Of a DNA stretch of 64,000 nucleotides, positions 17,622 through 26,714 are shown piece after piece (the stretch's first letter is position 1; each line of letters opens with the position of its first letter). A program made the translations under genes and the position numbers. Below the pieces are notes generated by a model, which was not told the origin of the DNA, did no database searches, and saw nothing but the letters and a program-made list of their open reading frames with translations. The DNA is from Bordetella sp. BOR01 (lineage in GTDB: Bacteria > Pseudomonadota > Gammaproteobacteria > Burkholderiales > Burkholderiaceae_B): the NCBI RefSeq assembly GCF_019218885.1, contig NZ_JAHUWT010000002.1, positions 620,001 through 684,000 of the forward strand. Reading direction: 5' to 3'.

Positions 17622-18161
17622 ATGGGCGGCGCGCTCTGGAGCCTGTGGGCCGTATTCGCCCCGCTATCGCTGGTGACGATAGGCGGCGGCCAGACTACCG
17701 TTGCCGAGATCCATCGGCAGGTCGTGGATGTGCACCAGTGGATGACGGCGCAGGACTTCCTGAATACGTTTGCCATTGCGCGGCTGGCCCCAGGGCCGGG
17801 ATCGCTGCTGGTGACCCTGATCGGCTGGAACGTGGCGGGCTTCTGGGGGGCGGTGGTCGCCACCCTGGCGATCTTCGCGCCCACGGCCTTCCTGATCTAT
17901 GGCGTTGCTTATCTGTGGCGCCGCCACCCCGGCGCGCGCTGGCAGCTTGCGCTCGAGGCCGGGCTGCGGCCCATCGCGGCCGGCATGATCCTGGCTGCCG
18001 TCTACGTGCTGTTCATGTCGCTGGAAGGCGGATGGTGGGCGCGCGGCATTGCCGTCGTGGCAACCGTGCTGATGACCCGGTCGCGCTTGAACCCGCTGCT
18101 GCTGATCGTGTGCGGCGCGGGCGTGCTCAGTGTCGCGCAATTGGCTGGTTTGCTGTCCTGA
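17622..18161 (+). CDS. Chromate transporter, second half (short-chain CHR)
   Basis: A 179-residue partner of the preceding CHR protein. The motifs recur in changed form: PLSLVTIGGGQTTVAEIHRQVV and FAIARLAPGPGSLLVTLIGWNVAG. The two proteins together correspond to one full-length ChrA with opposite membrane topologies, as is known for split CHR pairs. Both genes lie in one unit with a one-base gap, which fits stoichiometric production. Substrate is inferred from the family only. Confidence 0.88.
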   Translation: MGGALWSLWAVFAPLSLVTIGGGQTTVAEIHRQVVDVHQWMTAQDFLNTFAIARLAPGPGSLLVTLIGWNVAGFWGAVVATLAIFAPTAFLIYGVAYLWRRHPGARWQLALEAGLRPIAAGMILAAVYVLFMSLEGGWWARGIAVVATVLMTRSRLNPLLLIVCGAGVLSVAQLAGLLS

Positions 18162-18237
18162 TTTCGCAGGTTTCCACGCGCCCGCGGGCAGCTTGAGCCC
18201 TTTGGCGCAAAACGATGTCTTGTTGTCCTGATCCGCG

Positions 18238-18293
18238 GTGGCGTGTTTCTTGTCCGGCCTGGTGCCGGATGCTGAAATCCATGCACACGCCAC
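18238..18293 (+). repeat. Nested inverted repeats in the leader of the HD-catalase unit
   Basis: GTGGCGTGT (18238-18246) pairs with ACACGCCAC (18285-18293). Inside, TCCGGC (18253-18258) pairs with GCCGGA (18264-18269) around a 5-base loop. The element lies about 100 bases before the HD gene and 77 bases after the chromate transporter stop. No long T-run follows, so it may be a leader structure or a weak terminator. Confidence 0.35.
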
Positions 18294-18397
18294 GATGGCC
18301 TTGCCGCCTGCAAAAGCAAGGGCCACCGGGCCCCTACAACCGCGCCCTGGCATCGCGCTTTACCCACCGCCCAGGGCAGATCCAGGAGCGCATTCCC

Positions 18398-19039
18398 ATG
18401 GCCGAAACCATTGCCGGTATCCGGATTCCCGACAGCGCCATTGCGCGTGCCGCGACCCAGCTCGTTCGCGATACCGAGGACGACCTGCTTTACCACCACA
18501 GCCGCCGTGTATTCTGCTGGGGCGCCCTGACGGGCGAGCGCCGCGGCCTGGACTACGACGCCGAACTGCTCTATTTGGGGGCGATGTTCCACGACATGGG
18601 CCTGACCGCGCCCCATTCCAGCCCGGACCTGCGCTTCGAGGTCGACGGCGCCAACGCGGCGCGCGACTTCATGAAAAGCCATGGGGTGCAGGACCGCGAG
18701 ATCGAGGACGTCTGGACGGCCATTGCGCTGCACACGACGCCTGGCATCCCGGAACATATGCGCCCCACCATCGCCCTGGTGACCGCGGGAGTCGAGATGG
18801 ACGTGCTGGGTATTGCCTATCACGACTTCACGCACGAGCAGCGCTGCCACGTCTGCGAGCATCATCCGCGCGAGACGAATTTCAAGGAAAACATCATCGA
18901 CCACTTTGCCGGCGGTATCAAGCACAAGCCGTCGACGACGTTTGGCAACGTCAAGGCCGATGTATTGGCATTGAAAGCCGCCGGCTACAAGCGGATGAAC
19001 TTCTGCTCTATCATCTTGAACTCGGCCTGGCCGAATTGA
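18398..19039 (+). CDS. HD-domain hydrolase, cyanamide-hydratase-like
   Basis: A 213-residue HD-superfamily protein. Metal ligands are visible as [10 protein letters not shown] (His33/34), AMFHDMGLT (His65-Asp66) and IALHTTPG. The arrangement with [29 protein letters not shown] resembles the cyanamide hydratase-like HD group, which hydrates small nitriles or isocyanides. I used ATG 18398, preceded by CAGGAG. The catalase gene follows by 43 bases, so the two may form an operon. The true substrate is unknown. Confidence 0.8.
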   Translation: MAETIAGIRIPDSAIARAATQLVRDTEDDLLYHHSRRVFCWGALTGERRGLDYDAELLYLGAMFHDMGLTAPHSSPDLRFEVDGANAARDFMKSHGVQDREIEDVWTAIALHTTPGIPEHMRPTIALVTAGVEMDVLGIAYHDFTHEQRCHVCEHHPRETNFKENIIDHFAGGIKHKPSTTFGNVKADVLALKAAGYKRMNFCSIILNSAWPN

Positions 19040-19082
19040 CGTGATTGCCAGTGGCCGAGTCCCGGATTATTGGAGTGTGGAA

Positions 19083-20564
19083 ATGACCGATACGCGATCG
19101 CCCAAGAAAGAAGCGCTTCCAGCCATGACTCATGCCACCGGCGCGCCGGTGGCTGACAACCTGAACACGATGACGGCCGGTCCGCGCGGCCCGGCGCTGT
19201 TGCAGGATATCTGGCTGCTCGAAAAGCTGGCCCACTTCGACCGCGAAGTGATTCCCGAGCGCCGCATGCATGCCAAGGGGTGGGGCGCGCATGGCACTTT
19301 CACGGTTACGCACGACATCTCGCGCTATACCAAGGCCAAGATATTTTCCCAGGTTGGCAAGGAAACGCCGCTGTTCATGCGGTTTTCCACGGTGGCGGGC
19401 GAGCGCGGCGCGGCCGATGCCGAACGCGATATCCGCGGCTTCGCGGTAAAGCTCTACACCGAGGAAGGCAACTGGGACATCGTCGGCAACAACACGCCGG
19501 TGTTTTTCTTTCGCGATCCGATGCGTTTCCCGGACCTGAACCACGCCATCAAGCGCGATCCGCGTACCGGGCTGCGCTCGGCCGACAGCAACTGGGATTT
19601 CTGGACCATGCTGCCCGAGGCGCTGCACCAGGTGACCATCGTGATGTCGGACCGTGGCATTCCCAAGACCCTGCGCCATATGCACGGCTTTGGCAGCCAT
19701 ACGTTTTCGATGATCAATGCGGCCAACGAGCGTGTCTGGGTGAAGTTTCATTTTCGCTGCCAGCAGGGCATCGAGAACCTGTCCGACCAGGACGCCGCCG
19801 CCACGGTGGCCAACGACCGCGAGAGCCACGGGCGCGACCTGCTCAACGCGATCGAGCGCGGCGATTTTCCGCGCTGGAAGCTGTTCATCCAGGTCATGAC
19901 CGAAGCGCAGGCCCGTACCCACAAGCACAATCCGTTCGACCTGACCAAGGTATGGCCCAAGGGCGACTATCCCTTGATCGAAGTCGGGGTCATGGAACTG
20001 AACCGTTACCCGGACAACTTCTTCGCGGAAGTCGAGCAGGCGGCGTTCTCGCCGGCGAACGTGGTGCCGGGCATCGGCTTTTCGCCCGACCGGATGCTGC
20101 AAAGCCGGCTGTTCTCGTACGGCGATGCGCAACGCTACCGCCTGGGGGTGAATTTCAACCACATTCCGGTCAATGCGCCGCAGTGCCCCTTCCATAGCTA
20201 CCACCGCGACGGTGCCATGCGTACCGACGGCAACCTGGGCGGAACGCCGAGCTATTGGCCCAACAGCAAAGATGCCTGGATCGGCGATGACCCCGCGCTG
20301 AAAGAGCCGCCGCTGGCCCTGGAAGGCGCGGCCGACCACTGGGACCATCGCGTCGACGAAGACCACTACGAGCAGCCGGGCAACCTGTTTCGCCTGATGA
20401 CGCCAGCGCAGCAGCAATTGCTGTTCGACAACACGGCCCGTGCCATGGGCGATGCGCGCGACGAAGTGAAGCAGCGCCATATCGCCAACTGTACCAAGGC
20501 GGACCCGGCGTACGGCGCCGGCGTCGCCAAGGCCCTGGGCTTGCCGCCTGCCAAGCCGGCCTGA
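19083..20564 (+). CDS. katA: Catalase (small-subunit, haem)
   Basis: A 493-residue monofunctional haem catalase of the small-subunit clade. Catalytic His63 lies in [14 protein letters not shown], the active-site asparagine in [11 protein letters not shown] (136-137), and the proximal haem tyrosine in [14 protein letters not shown] (Tyr346). It degrades hydrogen peroxide in the cytoplasm. GGAG precedes the ATG at 19083. No export signal is seen. A very stable hairpin directly after the stop probably ends the transcript. It follows the HD hydrolase gene and is convergent with a GlxA-type regulator. Confidence 0.95.
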   Translation: MTDTRSPKKEALPAMTHATGAPVADNLNTMTAGPRGPALLQDIWLLEKLAHFDREVIPERRMHAKGWGAHGTFTVTHDISRYTKAKIFSQVGKETPLFMRFSTVAGERGAADAERDIRGFAVKLYTEEGNWDIVGNNTPVFFFRDPMRFPDLNHAIKRDPRTGLRSADSNWDFWTMLPEALHQVTIVMSDRGIPKTLRHMHGFGSHTFSMINAANERVWVKFHFRCQQGIENLSDQDAAATVANDRESHGRDLLNAIERGDFPRWKLFIQVMTEAQARTHKHNPFDLTKVWPKGDYPLIEVGVMELNRYPDNFFAEVEQAAFSPANVVPGIGFSPDRMLQSRLFSYGDAQRYRLGVNFNHIPVNAPQCPFHSYHRDGAMRTDGNLGGTPSYWPNSKDAWIGDDPALKEPPLALEGAADHWDHRVDEDHYEQPGNLFRLMTPAQQQLLFDNTARAMGDARDEVKQRHIANCTKADPAYGAGVAKALGLPPAKPA

Positions 20565-20576
20565 GCCGCGCCGGCC

Positions 20577-20620
20577 TGGCGCCACGGGCATGGCCAGCTA
20601 TGGTCGTGCCCGTGGCGCCA
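20577..20620. terminator. 20-bp hairpin between convergent genes (bidirectional terminator)
   Basis: TGGCGCCACGGGCA (20577-20590) is the exact complement of TGCCCGTGGCGCCA (20607-20620). Six further inner pairs, two of them G-T, leave only a GCTA loop (20597-20600). It begins 13 bases after the catalase stop and covers the last codons and stop of the convergent regulator gene. There is no T-run on either side, so it would act as a structural barrier or by another mechanism. Confidence 0.6.
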
Positions 20621-21599
20621 TGGCCGGCGGCGCTGCGTGCTGGCGGAAGCTGGCGCGGTATTGGGCCGGCGTGACACCCAGCCGCTCGCTGAAAACAATG
20701 CGCATCCGGTCGACCGTGCCGAAGCCGCAGTCGTAGGCAATGGTTTTCAGCGGGCGGTCGCCGGCTTCCAGCATCATGCGCGCGGCGTCGATGCGCGCGC
20801 GCTGCACGAATTCATACGGCGTAATGCCGGTTTCCCGCACGAAATAGCGGGCCAGGTTGCGCGGGCTCATGCCGACTTCGGCGGCAAGCGATTCCAGGGT
20901 ATGCCGCTGGCCGATGTGGGCCATGACGTGGGCCTGGATGCGGGCACCGGGCGAGCCCGCGTCGGCCGGTGCCGTCAGGTAGGGGCTGAACTGCGATTGT
21001 CCGCCCTGGCGCTGCGCCACGACCACCAGCCGCTTGGCCACCATGCCGGCGACCTGCGGCCCATGGTTTTGCCCGACCAGTGCCAGGGCAAGGTCTATGC
21101 CGGCTGTTACGCCGGCCGAGGTGACCAGCCTGTCGTCGCATACGTAGATTGCATCGGGGTCGACCTGAGCCTGCGGAAAGCGCGTGGCCAGCTTGGCAGC
21201 ATTCTGCCAGTGCGTCGTGACGCGGCGCTGGTCGATCAGCCCGGCATGGCCCAGGGCGAACGCGCCGGTGCAAATAGACCCGTAGACGCCGGCACGCCGC
21301 GGGGCCGTGCGGATCCATTCGATGAACCTGGGTTCAGGCGCCGTGTCGGGCAGGTCCGGACCGCCGGCAACCAAGAGGATGTCGAATTCGCCGCTGGCTT
21401 CCTCGAAGGCAAGGTCGGCAAGCATCTGCATCCGGTTCGATGCACGCAGGGGGCGGCGCTCGGCGGCGACCAGCACGGTCTGGTACTGGTCTGCCTTGGG
21501 CAGATAGCCGTTGGCTTCGTGGAAGACATCCACGGGCCCGGCGACGTCCAGCGCCTGGACACCGTCGTGAATGGCAATCGCCACGGTTCGTATCGTCAT
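20598..21599 (-). CDS. GlxA-type transcriptional regulator (DJ-1/PfpI plus AraC)
   Basis: A 333-residue regulator. Residues ~5-185 form a DJ-1/PfpI-like domain (VAIAIHDGVQALDVAGPVDVF, ILLVAGGPD, YGSICTGAFALGHAG with Cys110). Residues ~222-318 form an AraC DNA-binding domain with two helix-turn-helix motifs (LESLAAEVGMSPRNLARYFVRETGITP and KTIAYDCGFGTVDRMRIVFSERLGVTP). Relatives control nitrogen-compound genes in response to small amines or amides. I used ATG 21599, which opens onto the first strand of the domain. Its C-terminal codons lie inside the shared hairpin. Confidence 0.9.
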   Translation of the reverse strand: MTIRTVAIAIHDGVQALDVAGPVDVFHEANGYLPKADQYQTVLVAAERRPLRASNRMQMLADLAFEEASGEFDILLVAGGPDLPDTAPEPRFIEWIRTAPRRAGVYGSICTGAFALGHAGLIDQRRVTTHWQNAAKLATRFPQAQVDPDAIYVCDDRLVTSAGVTAGIDLALALVGQNHGPQVAGMVAKRLVVVAQRQGGQSQFSPYLTAPADAGSPGARIQAHVMAHIGQRHTLESLAAEVGMSPRNLARYFVRETGITPYEFVQRARIDAARMMLEAGDRPLKTIAYDCGFGTVDRMRIVFSERLGVTPAQYRASFRQHAAPPAMAPRARP

Positions 21600-21830
21600 C
21601 GGGAGCTCGCTGGTTGGTTGCCCGGCCTGGCCCTGAACGCGGTGACGGACTCGTAGCCCAGGCCTTCGTACGCTACGCCCGCCCGCCAGTTCGCGCAAGG
21701 CCGCGATCAGTTGCAGTCGCTGGCGCCAGCGCCCCATGCCTGGTACCTGGCACCGGGCATTGCCAGCACGACGGCACAGGACTTGCTATCGTGATCGTTT
21801 CCCGAGCCGCTTCCCGTAGGCGCCAGCACC

Positions 21831-22538
21831 ATGACCCAGCCTTTCTTGCGCATGCCGGCCAACACCACCGGCCGCGACTTTGCCGTGGGCGATATCCATG
21901 GCCATTTCACCCGGCTGCGCCGGGCGCTGGACCAGCTGGGTTTCGATTCCACGCGGGATCGCCTGTTCTCGGTCGGTGACTTGGTTGATCGTGGCCATGA
22001 GAGCGAGTCGTTCATGCAGTGGCTGAAGCAGCCCTGGTTCCATGCCGTGCAAGGCAATCATGAAGACTACGCGATCCGCCATGTGCGCACTGGCCAGGTC
22101 GATGTCGAGAACTGGCGCCAGTATGGCGGCGGCTGGTTCCTGGACCTGCCGTCCGAGCGCCAACAGGTGTATGCGAATGCGTTCGCCCAGTTGCCGGTGG
22201 TGATTGAAGTGCCTACCGAAGCCGGGCCAGTGGGCCTGGTGCATGCCGACTGCCCGGTACGGAACTGGGCGAACCTGGAGGCCAGGCTGCGCGATCACTA
22301 CCGGCGTACCCGCTCGCATTGCCAATGGTCGCGCGACAGGCTGGCACAACAGGACGTCTCTGTCGTGGCCGGGGTAAGGGCAGTGGTGGCCGGGCACACG
22401 CCCGTATCGCAGCCCGTGATACTGGGCAACGTCTACCATATCGATACCCAGGGCTGGGCGTCCGGCTATTTCACTTTCTTGAACCTGGGTACCTTGCAGG
22501 CGTGGCCATACCCGGCGGCTGCACCGGCAGCCGGCTAG
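21831..22538 (+). CDS. Metallophosphoesterase, PrpA/PphA-like protein phosphatase
   Basis: A 235-residue calcineurin-fold phosphatase. The metal motifs appear in order: GDIHGH (Asp21, His23), GDLVDRG (Asp50), GNHED (Asn76, His77), VHADCP and GHTPV. The size and GDIHGHFTRLRRAL start match bacterial PPP-type serine/threonine phosphatases and related diadenosine tetraphosphatases. No membrane segment or signal peptide is seen. It is divergent from the GlxA-type regulator across 231 bases in which I found no other gene. Confidence 0.87.
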   Translation: MTQPFLRMPANTTGRDFAVGDIHGHFTRLRRALDQLGFDSTRDRLFSVGDLVDRGHESESFMQWLKQPWFHAVQGNHEDYAIRHVRTGQVDVENWRQYGGGWFLDLPSERQQVYANAFAQLPVVIEVPTEAGPVGLVHADCPVRNWANLEARLRDHYRRTRSHCQWSRDRLAQQDVSVVAGVRAVVAGHTPVSQPVILGNVYHIDTQGWASGYFTFLNLGTLQAWPYPAAAPAAG

Positions 22539-23464
22539 GGCCTGTTCACACTGATGCGCGTGCGGTCTATGCGCGCGTACGAGGCGATCATGGCGCACAG
22601 CATTTGCGCCACCCGGCTCAGGCGGCGTCCGGATTTGTACACGATGCCTATGCGATACGGGCGCGGCGGGTCTTGCACCGGTATGGCGACCAGCCGGCCC
22701 TGCACCAGGGGGTGATCCAGCACCACCTGGGGCAGGCGGGCCAGGCAGTCGGATTCCATCAACATCGAGACCGTGTCGAACAAGGACGAGGAATAGGCGG
22801 CTATGCGCGGCCGTCCGAGTTGGGCGTCGTCGAAGAGTTCGGTCAGGCTGGCGTCTTCGGTGCCCCGGTCCGGCGCCGATCCCACCACGATCCAGTCGCA
22901 TTGGATCAGTTCGCCGACCGATCGCGCCTTGGCCATCGGGTGCCCTGCCCGGGCAAGAATGGCCGGCCTGGCCTGGTACAGCACTTCCATATGCAGATCA
23001 TCGGACTGCAGGTCGGCCGGGATGCGCACCAGCGCGATTTCGATGCGGTTGTCGCGCACTTGCAGCAGCAGATCGCTGGCCACGGACTGGGTGATCTGCA
23101 GCGACACGTCAGGATTCTTGCTGCGGAAGTCGTTGAGCACCGTGGGTGCCAGGCGCAACGCGGGATCGATCGATATGCCGATGGCGATGGTGGGGCGCTG
23201 CTGTGCGCCGGTTGTGAACAGCCATTGCGATGCACGGTCGGCCTCGAGCACTGTGGCCCGGGCCAGGTGCAGGAATTCCTGGCCATGCCGGGTCAGTTCC
23301 AGGCCCTTGGCATCGCGGGCCAGCAGGCTGACGCCGTGGTCGTCTTCCAGCCTGGCAAGGCTTTTGGTAAGCCCGCCCTGCGAAACGTTGAGGGCGCGCG
23401 CCGCCGCACGGAAGCCTCCATGTTCGATGACGGCAATGAAGTCTCGAAGCTGTTGAAGTGTCAT
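22535..23464 (-). CDS. LysR-family regulator of the aminotransferase/ThDP cluster
   Basis: A 309-residue LysR protein. The helix-turn-helix is at residues 1-60 (MTLQQLRDFIAVIEHGGFRAAARALNVSQGGLTKSLARLE), followed by a substrate-binding domain. It is divergent from the Bug-aminotransferase-Bug-ThDP-ALDH genes, and a perfect inverted repeat lies 10 bases before its start. LysR proteins usually activate the divergent operon on binding a pathway compound. The gene overlaps the phosphatase gene tail-to-tail by four bases. Confidence 0.9.
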   Translation of the reverse strand: MTLQQLRDFIAVIEHGGFRAAARALNVSQGGLTKSLARLEDDHGVSLLARDAKGLELTRHGQEFLHLARATVLEADRASQWLFTTGAQQRPTIAIGISIDPALRLAPTVLNDFRSKNPDVSLQITQSVASDLLLQVRDNRIEIALVRIPADLQSDDLHMEVLYQARPAILARAGHPMAKARSVGELIQCDWIVVGSAPDRGTEDASLTELFDDAQLGRPRIAAYSSSLFDTVSMLMESDCLARLPQVVLDHPLVQGRLVAIPVQDPPRPYRIGIVYKSGRRLSRVAQMLCAMIASYARIDRTRISVNRP

Positions 23465-23473
23465 GCGGCTTGG

Positions 23474-23494
23474 GCGATTCCTTGGAGGAATCGC
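23474..23494. promoter_or_regulatory. Perfect inverted repeat in the divergent LysR/Bug promoter
   Basis: GCGATTCC (23474-23481) and GGAATCGC (23487-23494) are exact complements around TTGGA. The ATTCC-N5-GGAAT core contains the T-N11-A arrangement typical of LysR-binding sites. It stands 10-30 bases before the LysR start and about 95 bases before the first Bug gene. This position fits autoregulation and divergent activation. Confidence 0.6.
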
Positions 23495-23589
23495 GATGTC
23501 GAAAGTGCCATTGACCAGTTGGCGGGCGCGTCGTGATGATACCGCCAGCAGTCGGTCCAGACTGTATCAATAACAAAAAGGGAAGTCGC

Positions 23590-24579
23590 ATGTCCAAGAT
23601 AAGCCGGTTTTACCGCGCTCTGGGAGCGCTTGGCGCGCTGCTGGCCAGCAGCAGCCTGTGCATTGCCGCCACGGGGTCGGTGCCCGAGACGATCAAGCTG
23701 ATCGTGGGGTACCCCCCAGGGGGAAGCGTCGACACGGTGGCGCGGTTGCTGGCGCAGCCGTTGGCGGAAAACCTGGGCGCCAACGTCATTGTCGAGAATC
23801 GTCCCGGCGCGGGCGGCCGCATCGCGGCCGGCATCGTCAAGAATTCGCCGCCTGACGGCAGCGTGGTCATGATCGCGCCTAATGCGCTGACCACGATCCA
23901 GACGCTGGTGTATGCGGGAAAACTCGGATACGACATGCGCAAGGACTTTGCCCCGGTATCGCGCCTGATTGCCTACCCGATCGCGCTGTCGGTCAGCGCG
24001 GCGTCTGGAATCAAGACCCCGGCTGAACTGGCCTCGTGGCTGAAGGCGCATCCCGAGCAGGCCAACTACGGCTCTTCTTCCGCCGGCGGGATGTCTCATT
24101 TCGCGGGCCTGATGTATGCGAAATCGGCCAATGTGGAATGGACGCACGTGGCGTTCAAGGGCGGCGCGCCGCTGTTGAATGCCATTCTGGGCGGCCATGT
24201 AATTGCCGGCGTCGACACCTTGATCGATCACATCGAATATCACAGGGCAGGCAAGTTGCGCATTCTGGGCACGTTCAGCCCCCAGCGCTACCGGTTGGCG
24301 CCCGAGGTTCCCACGCTGCAGGAGCAGGGCATCAAGGGGCTGGACGTGCAAGGCTGGTTTGGCGCGTATGCGCCTGCGGGAACACCGCCTGGCATGGTTC
24401 AGCGCCTGGACGCAGCGATCGGCAAGGCCTTGTCCGAGCCCGCTTTCATCGACAAGATGAACAAGCTGGTCATCGAATCGGCCTATCTGCCCAGCGCGGA
24501 CTTTGCCCGCCTGCAAGAAGATGAACTGCGCCTGTGGGCGCCCATCATTCGCGATTCCGGCTTCAGTCCAGATCAGTAG
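23590..24579 (+). CDS. Bug-type tripartite tricarboxylate transporter receptor
   Basis: A 329-residue periplasmic receptor of the Bug (TctC) family. After a signal peptide (LGALGALLASSSLCIAAT), the mature part shows the family opening IKLIVGYPPGGSVDTVARLLAQPLAENLG and VIVENRPGAGGRIAAGIV, then YGSSSAGGMSHFAG and LGTFSPQRYRLAPEVPTLQEQG. Bug receptors capture carboxylates such as aromatic or amino acids. No TctA/TctB membrane genes are visible. AAAGGGAAG precedes the ATG. It is the first gene of the LysR-controlled unit. Confidence 0.92.
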   Translation: MSKISRFYRALGALGALLASSSLCIAATGSVPETIKLIVGYPPGGSVDTVARLLAQPLAENLGANVIVENRPGAGGRIAAGIVKNSPPDGSVVMIAPNALTTIQTLVYAGKLGYDMRKDFAPVSRLIAYPIALSVSAASGIKTPAELASWLKAHPEQANYGSSSAGGMSHFAGLMYAKSANVEWTHVAFKGGAPLLNAILGGHVIAGVDTLIDHIEYHRAGKLRILGTFSPQRYRLAPEVPTLQEQGIKGLDVQGWFGAYAPAGTPPGMVQRLDAAIGKALSEPAFIDKMNKLVIESAYLPSADFARLQEDELRLWAPIIRDSGFSPDQ

Positions 24580-24589
24580 AGCGACACAC

Positions 24590-25687
24590 ATGTCTTACAC
24601 ACCGAACGTGCCCGCCCATATCGCGGCACTCAAGGCGTATGTTCCTGGGCTGCCCATCGATGACCTGGCCCGGCGGCTGGACATGCCGGCCAGCCGCATT
24701 GCCAAGCTTGCATCCAATGAAAACCCGCTGGGGGCGAGCCCCATGGCGATCGGCGCCCTGGCCGAGGCGGCCATCGATGTTTCTCTCTACCCCGACAATG
24801 ACTGCACGCTGCTGGTGGATGCGCTAAGCCAGGCTTTGGACCTGCCGAAAGACTGGATCGTGGTGGGCGCCGGTTCGGAAAGCATTCTGGGCATGGCGGC
24901 CTCGGCCTGGCTGTCCCAGGGGCGGTCGGCCGTTTATTCCGCCTACTCGTTCCAGGCCTTCGTGAATGCGGTGCAGCGCGTGGGTGCCGAGCCGGTGGTG
25001 GTGGCCGCGCCCGAATACATCGTCGATCTCGATGCGCTGCTGTCGGCAGTGACGCCCGCCACCAGCGTCATCTACATTGCGAACCCCGGCAACCCCACGG
25101 GCACCCGCCTGCCGCCGGCGGCTATTGCCGCTTTTCTCGCGCGGGTGCCATCCCGCGTCGCGGTCGTGCTGGATGAGGCCTACCGCGAATACCTGCCCCC
25201 TGAAGAGGCGGGCGACTCGCTGCAATGGGTACGGGACTATCCGAACCTGATCGTGACGCGGACGTTCTCGAAAGCCTACGGACTGGCGGGCCTGCGCGTG
25301 GGCTACGGCATTGCGCAGCCCGCCGTCTGCGCTTTGCTGCATCGCCTGAGGGCACCGTTCTCGGTGACCCACCCCGCGCAGGCCGCGGCGGTGGCAGCGC
25401 TGCAGGACCGCGGCTTTCTGGCGGAATCCCTGCAAATGAATGCCCAGGGCCGCAGCCAGCTTTACCAGGGGTTCGATCGACTGGGGTTGAAGTACTTGCC
25501 GAGTTCGGCAAATTTCGTCCTGGCGCACGTCGGCGACGGTGGCGCCCTGGCCAGGCGCCTGGAAACCCATGGATTGATCGTGCGGCCGGTCGCCGGCTAT
25601 GGGCTGCCGGCCTGGCTGCGTATCTCGATCGGCACCCGCGAGAACAATGCGCGGTTGCTGGCCGCGCTCGAGCAAGAGCTTCAATAA
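24590..25687 (+). CDS. HisC-like aminotransferase (fold type I)
   Basis: A 365-residue PLP enzyme of the histidinol-phosphate aminotransferase family. Visible elements are LASNENPLGASP (residues 40-51), IANPGNPTGT (163-172), LDEAYREYL (Asp195, Tyr198), RTFSKAYGLAGLRVGYG (PLP Lys228, Arg236) and a C-terminal WLRISIGTRENN. The family also contains aromatic amino acid aminotransferases. No histidine-biosynthesis gene is nearby; it sits between two Bug receptor genes and before a ThDP enzyme. A catabolic transamination is therefore more likely than histidine synthesis. Confidence 0.85.
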   Translation: MSYTPNVPAHIAALKAYVPGLPIDDLARRLDMPASRIAKLASNENPLGASPMAIGALAEAAIDVSLYPDNDCTLLVDALSQALDLPKDWIVVGAGSESILGMAASAWLSQGRSAVYSAYSFQAFVNAVQRVGAEPVVVAAPEYIVDLDALLSAVTPATSVIYIANPGNPTGTRLPPAAIAAFLARVPSRVAVVLDEAYREYLPPEEAGDSLQWVRDYPNLIVTRTFSKAYGLAGLRVGYGIAQPAVCALLHRLRAPFSVTHPAQAAAVAALQDRGFLAESLQMNAQGRSQLYQGFDRLGLKYLPSSANFVLAHVGDGGALARRLETHGLIVRPVAGYGLPAWLRISIGTRENNARLLAALEQELQ

Positions 25688-25711
25688 CTAGACATATAAA
25701 CAGGAGAGACG

Positions 25712-26686
25712 ATGACCGCTTATTTCACGGCCCGGGTCCTGGGCCTGGCAGCCTTGCTGGTGGCCCATGCGGCCTGTGCGCAGTCGTATCCCGCCAGGCC
25801 CATCACGCTGGTCGTTCCGTTTGCCGCGGGGGCCTCGGCCGATGGCATTGCGCGTGTGCTGGCCAAGGACATGTCGGCATCGCTGGGGCAGCCCGTCGTG
25901 GTCGAGAACAAACCCGGGGGCGGCGGCGCGGTGGGCCTGATAGTGGTGTCCCATGCCAAGCCCGATGGCTACACGTTGGGGCTGGGCGCTACCGGTGCCA
26001 TTGCCGTGAATCCGCACCTGCCGGGAGCCTCGCCGCTCAAGCCCGACCAGGATCTTGCTGCGGTGGCCAAGCTGGCCAATGTCCCCCTGGTAATGGTCGC
26101 CGGCAAGGCTACGGGGTATGCCAGCCTGAAGGCCTTGTTCGAGAAGGCCGGGTCAAAGCCGGGTGAGGCGCTGATCTACGGCACGCCTGGCCAGTACACC
26201 GCGCAGCATCTTGCCGGTGAGCTGATCGGTGAAATGGCGGGCATGAAGATGAGCGCCGTGCCGTATCGCGGCAGCGGTCCCGCGGTTACCGATGTGCTGG
26301 GTGGCCAGATCGGCCTGGCTGTGGTGGACCTGACTTCGGCATATCCGCATGTGAAGAGCGGCGCGCTGATTGCATTGGGCGTTACCAGCGCGCAGCGCAC
26401 CAAGGTTGCGCCCGACCTGCCGACCATCGCTGAAGGCGGCCTGGCCGGTTATGACGCACCGGCATGGATGGGCTTGTTCGGGCCGGCCGGCCTGCCGCCC
26501 GCCGTGGCCAACAAGGTTGCCGATGCCGTGCGCGAAGCGCTGGGCAAGCCGGCTGTTCAGCAACAAGTGATCGGCCTGGCCGCCGAGCCCGATTATGCCG
26601 ACGCCGAGCACTTCGCTGCCTTCACTCGCGCGGAATCCCAACGGTGGGGGCAGCTTTTGCAGTCGATATCTGTCTCGCGCCAATGA
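25712..26686 (+). CDS. Bug-type tripartite tricarboxylate transporter receptor
   Basis: A 324-residue Bug receptor with a signal peptide ending AHAACAQ. Its opening is YPARPITLVVPFAAGASADGIARVLAKDMSASLGQPVVVENKPGGGG, and YGTPGQYTAQHLAGELIG and GVTSAQRTKVAPDLPTIAEGG follow. It is distinct from the first Bug protein of this cluster, so the operon appears to supply two receptors. CAGGAG stands before the ATG, 24 bases after the aminotransferase gene. The ligand is unknown, probably an acid used by the neighbouring enzymes. Confidence 0.92.
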   Translation: MTAYFTARVLGLAALLVAHAACAQSYPARPITLVVPFAAGASADGIARVLAKDMSASLGQPVVVENKPGGGGAVGLIVVSHAKPDGYTLGLGATGAIAVNPHLPGASPLKPDQDLAAVAKLANVPLVMVAGKATGYASLKALFEKAGSKPGEALIYGTPGQYTAQHLAGELIGEMAGMKMSAVPYRGSGPAVTDVLGGQIGLAVVDLTSAYPHVKSGALIALGVTSAQRTKVAPDLPTIAEGGLAGYDAPAWMGLFGPAGLPPAVANKVADAVREALGKPAVQQQVIGLAAEPDYADAEHFAAFTRAESQRWGQLLQSISVSRQ

Positions 26687-26714
26687 GCGCAACGCATAAC
26701 CAGGAGTACCTTGC

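Noticed and set aside
19011-20591. Long open frame antisense to the catalase gene
   Set aside because: The catalase frame has every active-site residue, while the opposite frame has no recognisable domain and arises from codon bias.
21600-21830. Possible gene remnant between the GlxA-type regulator and the phosphatase
   Set aside because: Frames across this gap have no start with a ribosome-binding site and no similarity to a family I know; it is more likely a promoter region.
24590-25687. Biosynthetic histidinol-phosphate aminotransferase (hisC)
   Set aside because: The family match is good, but no other histidine gene is nearby and the surroundings are catabolic.
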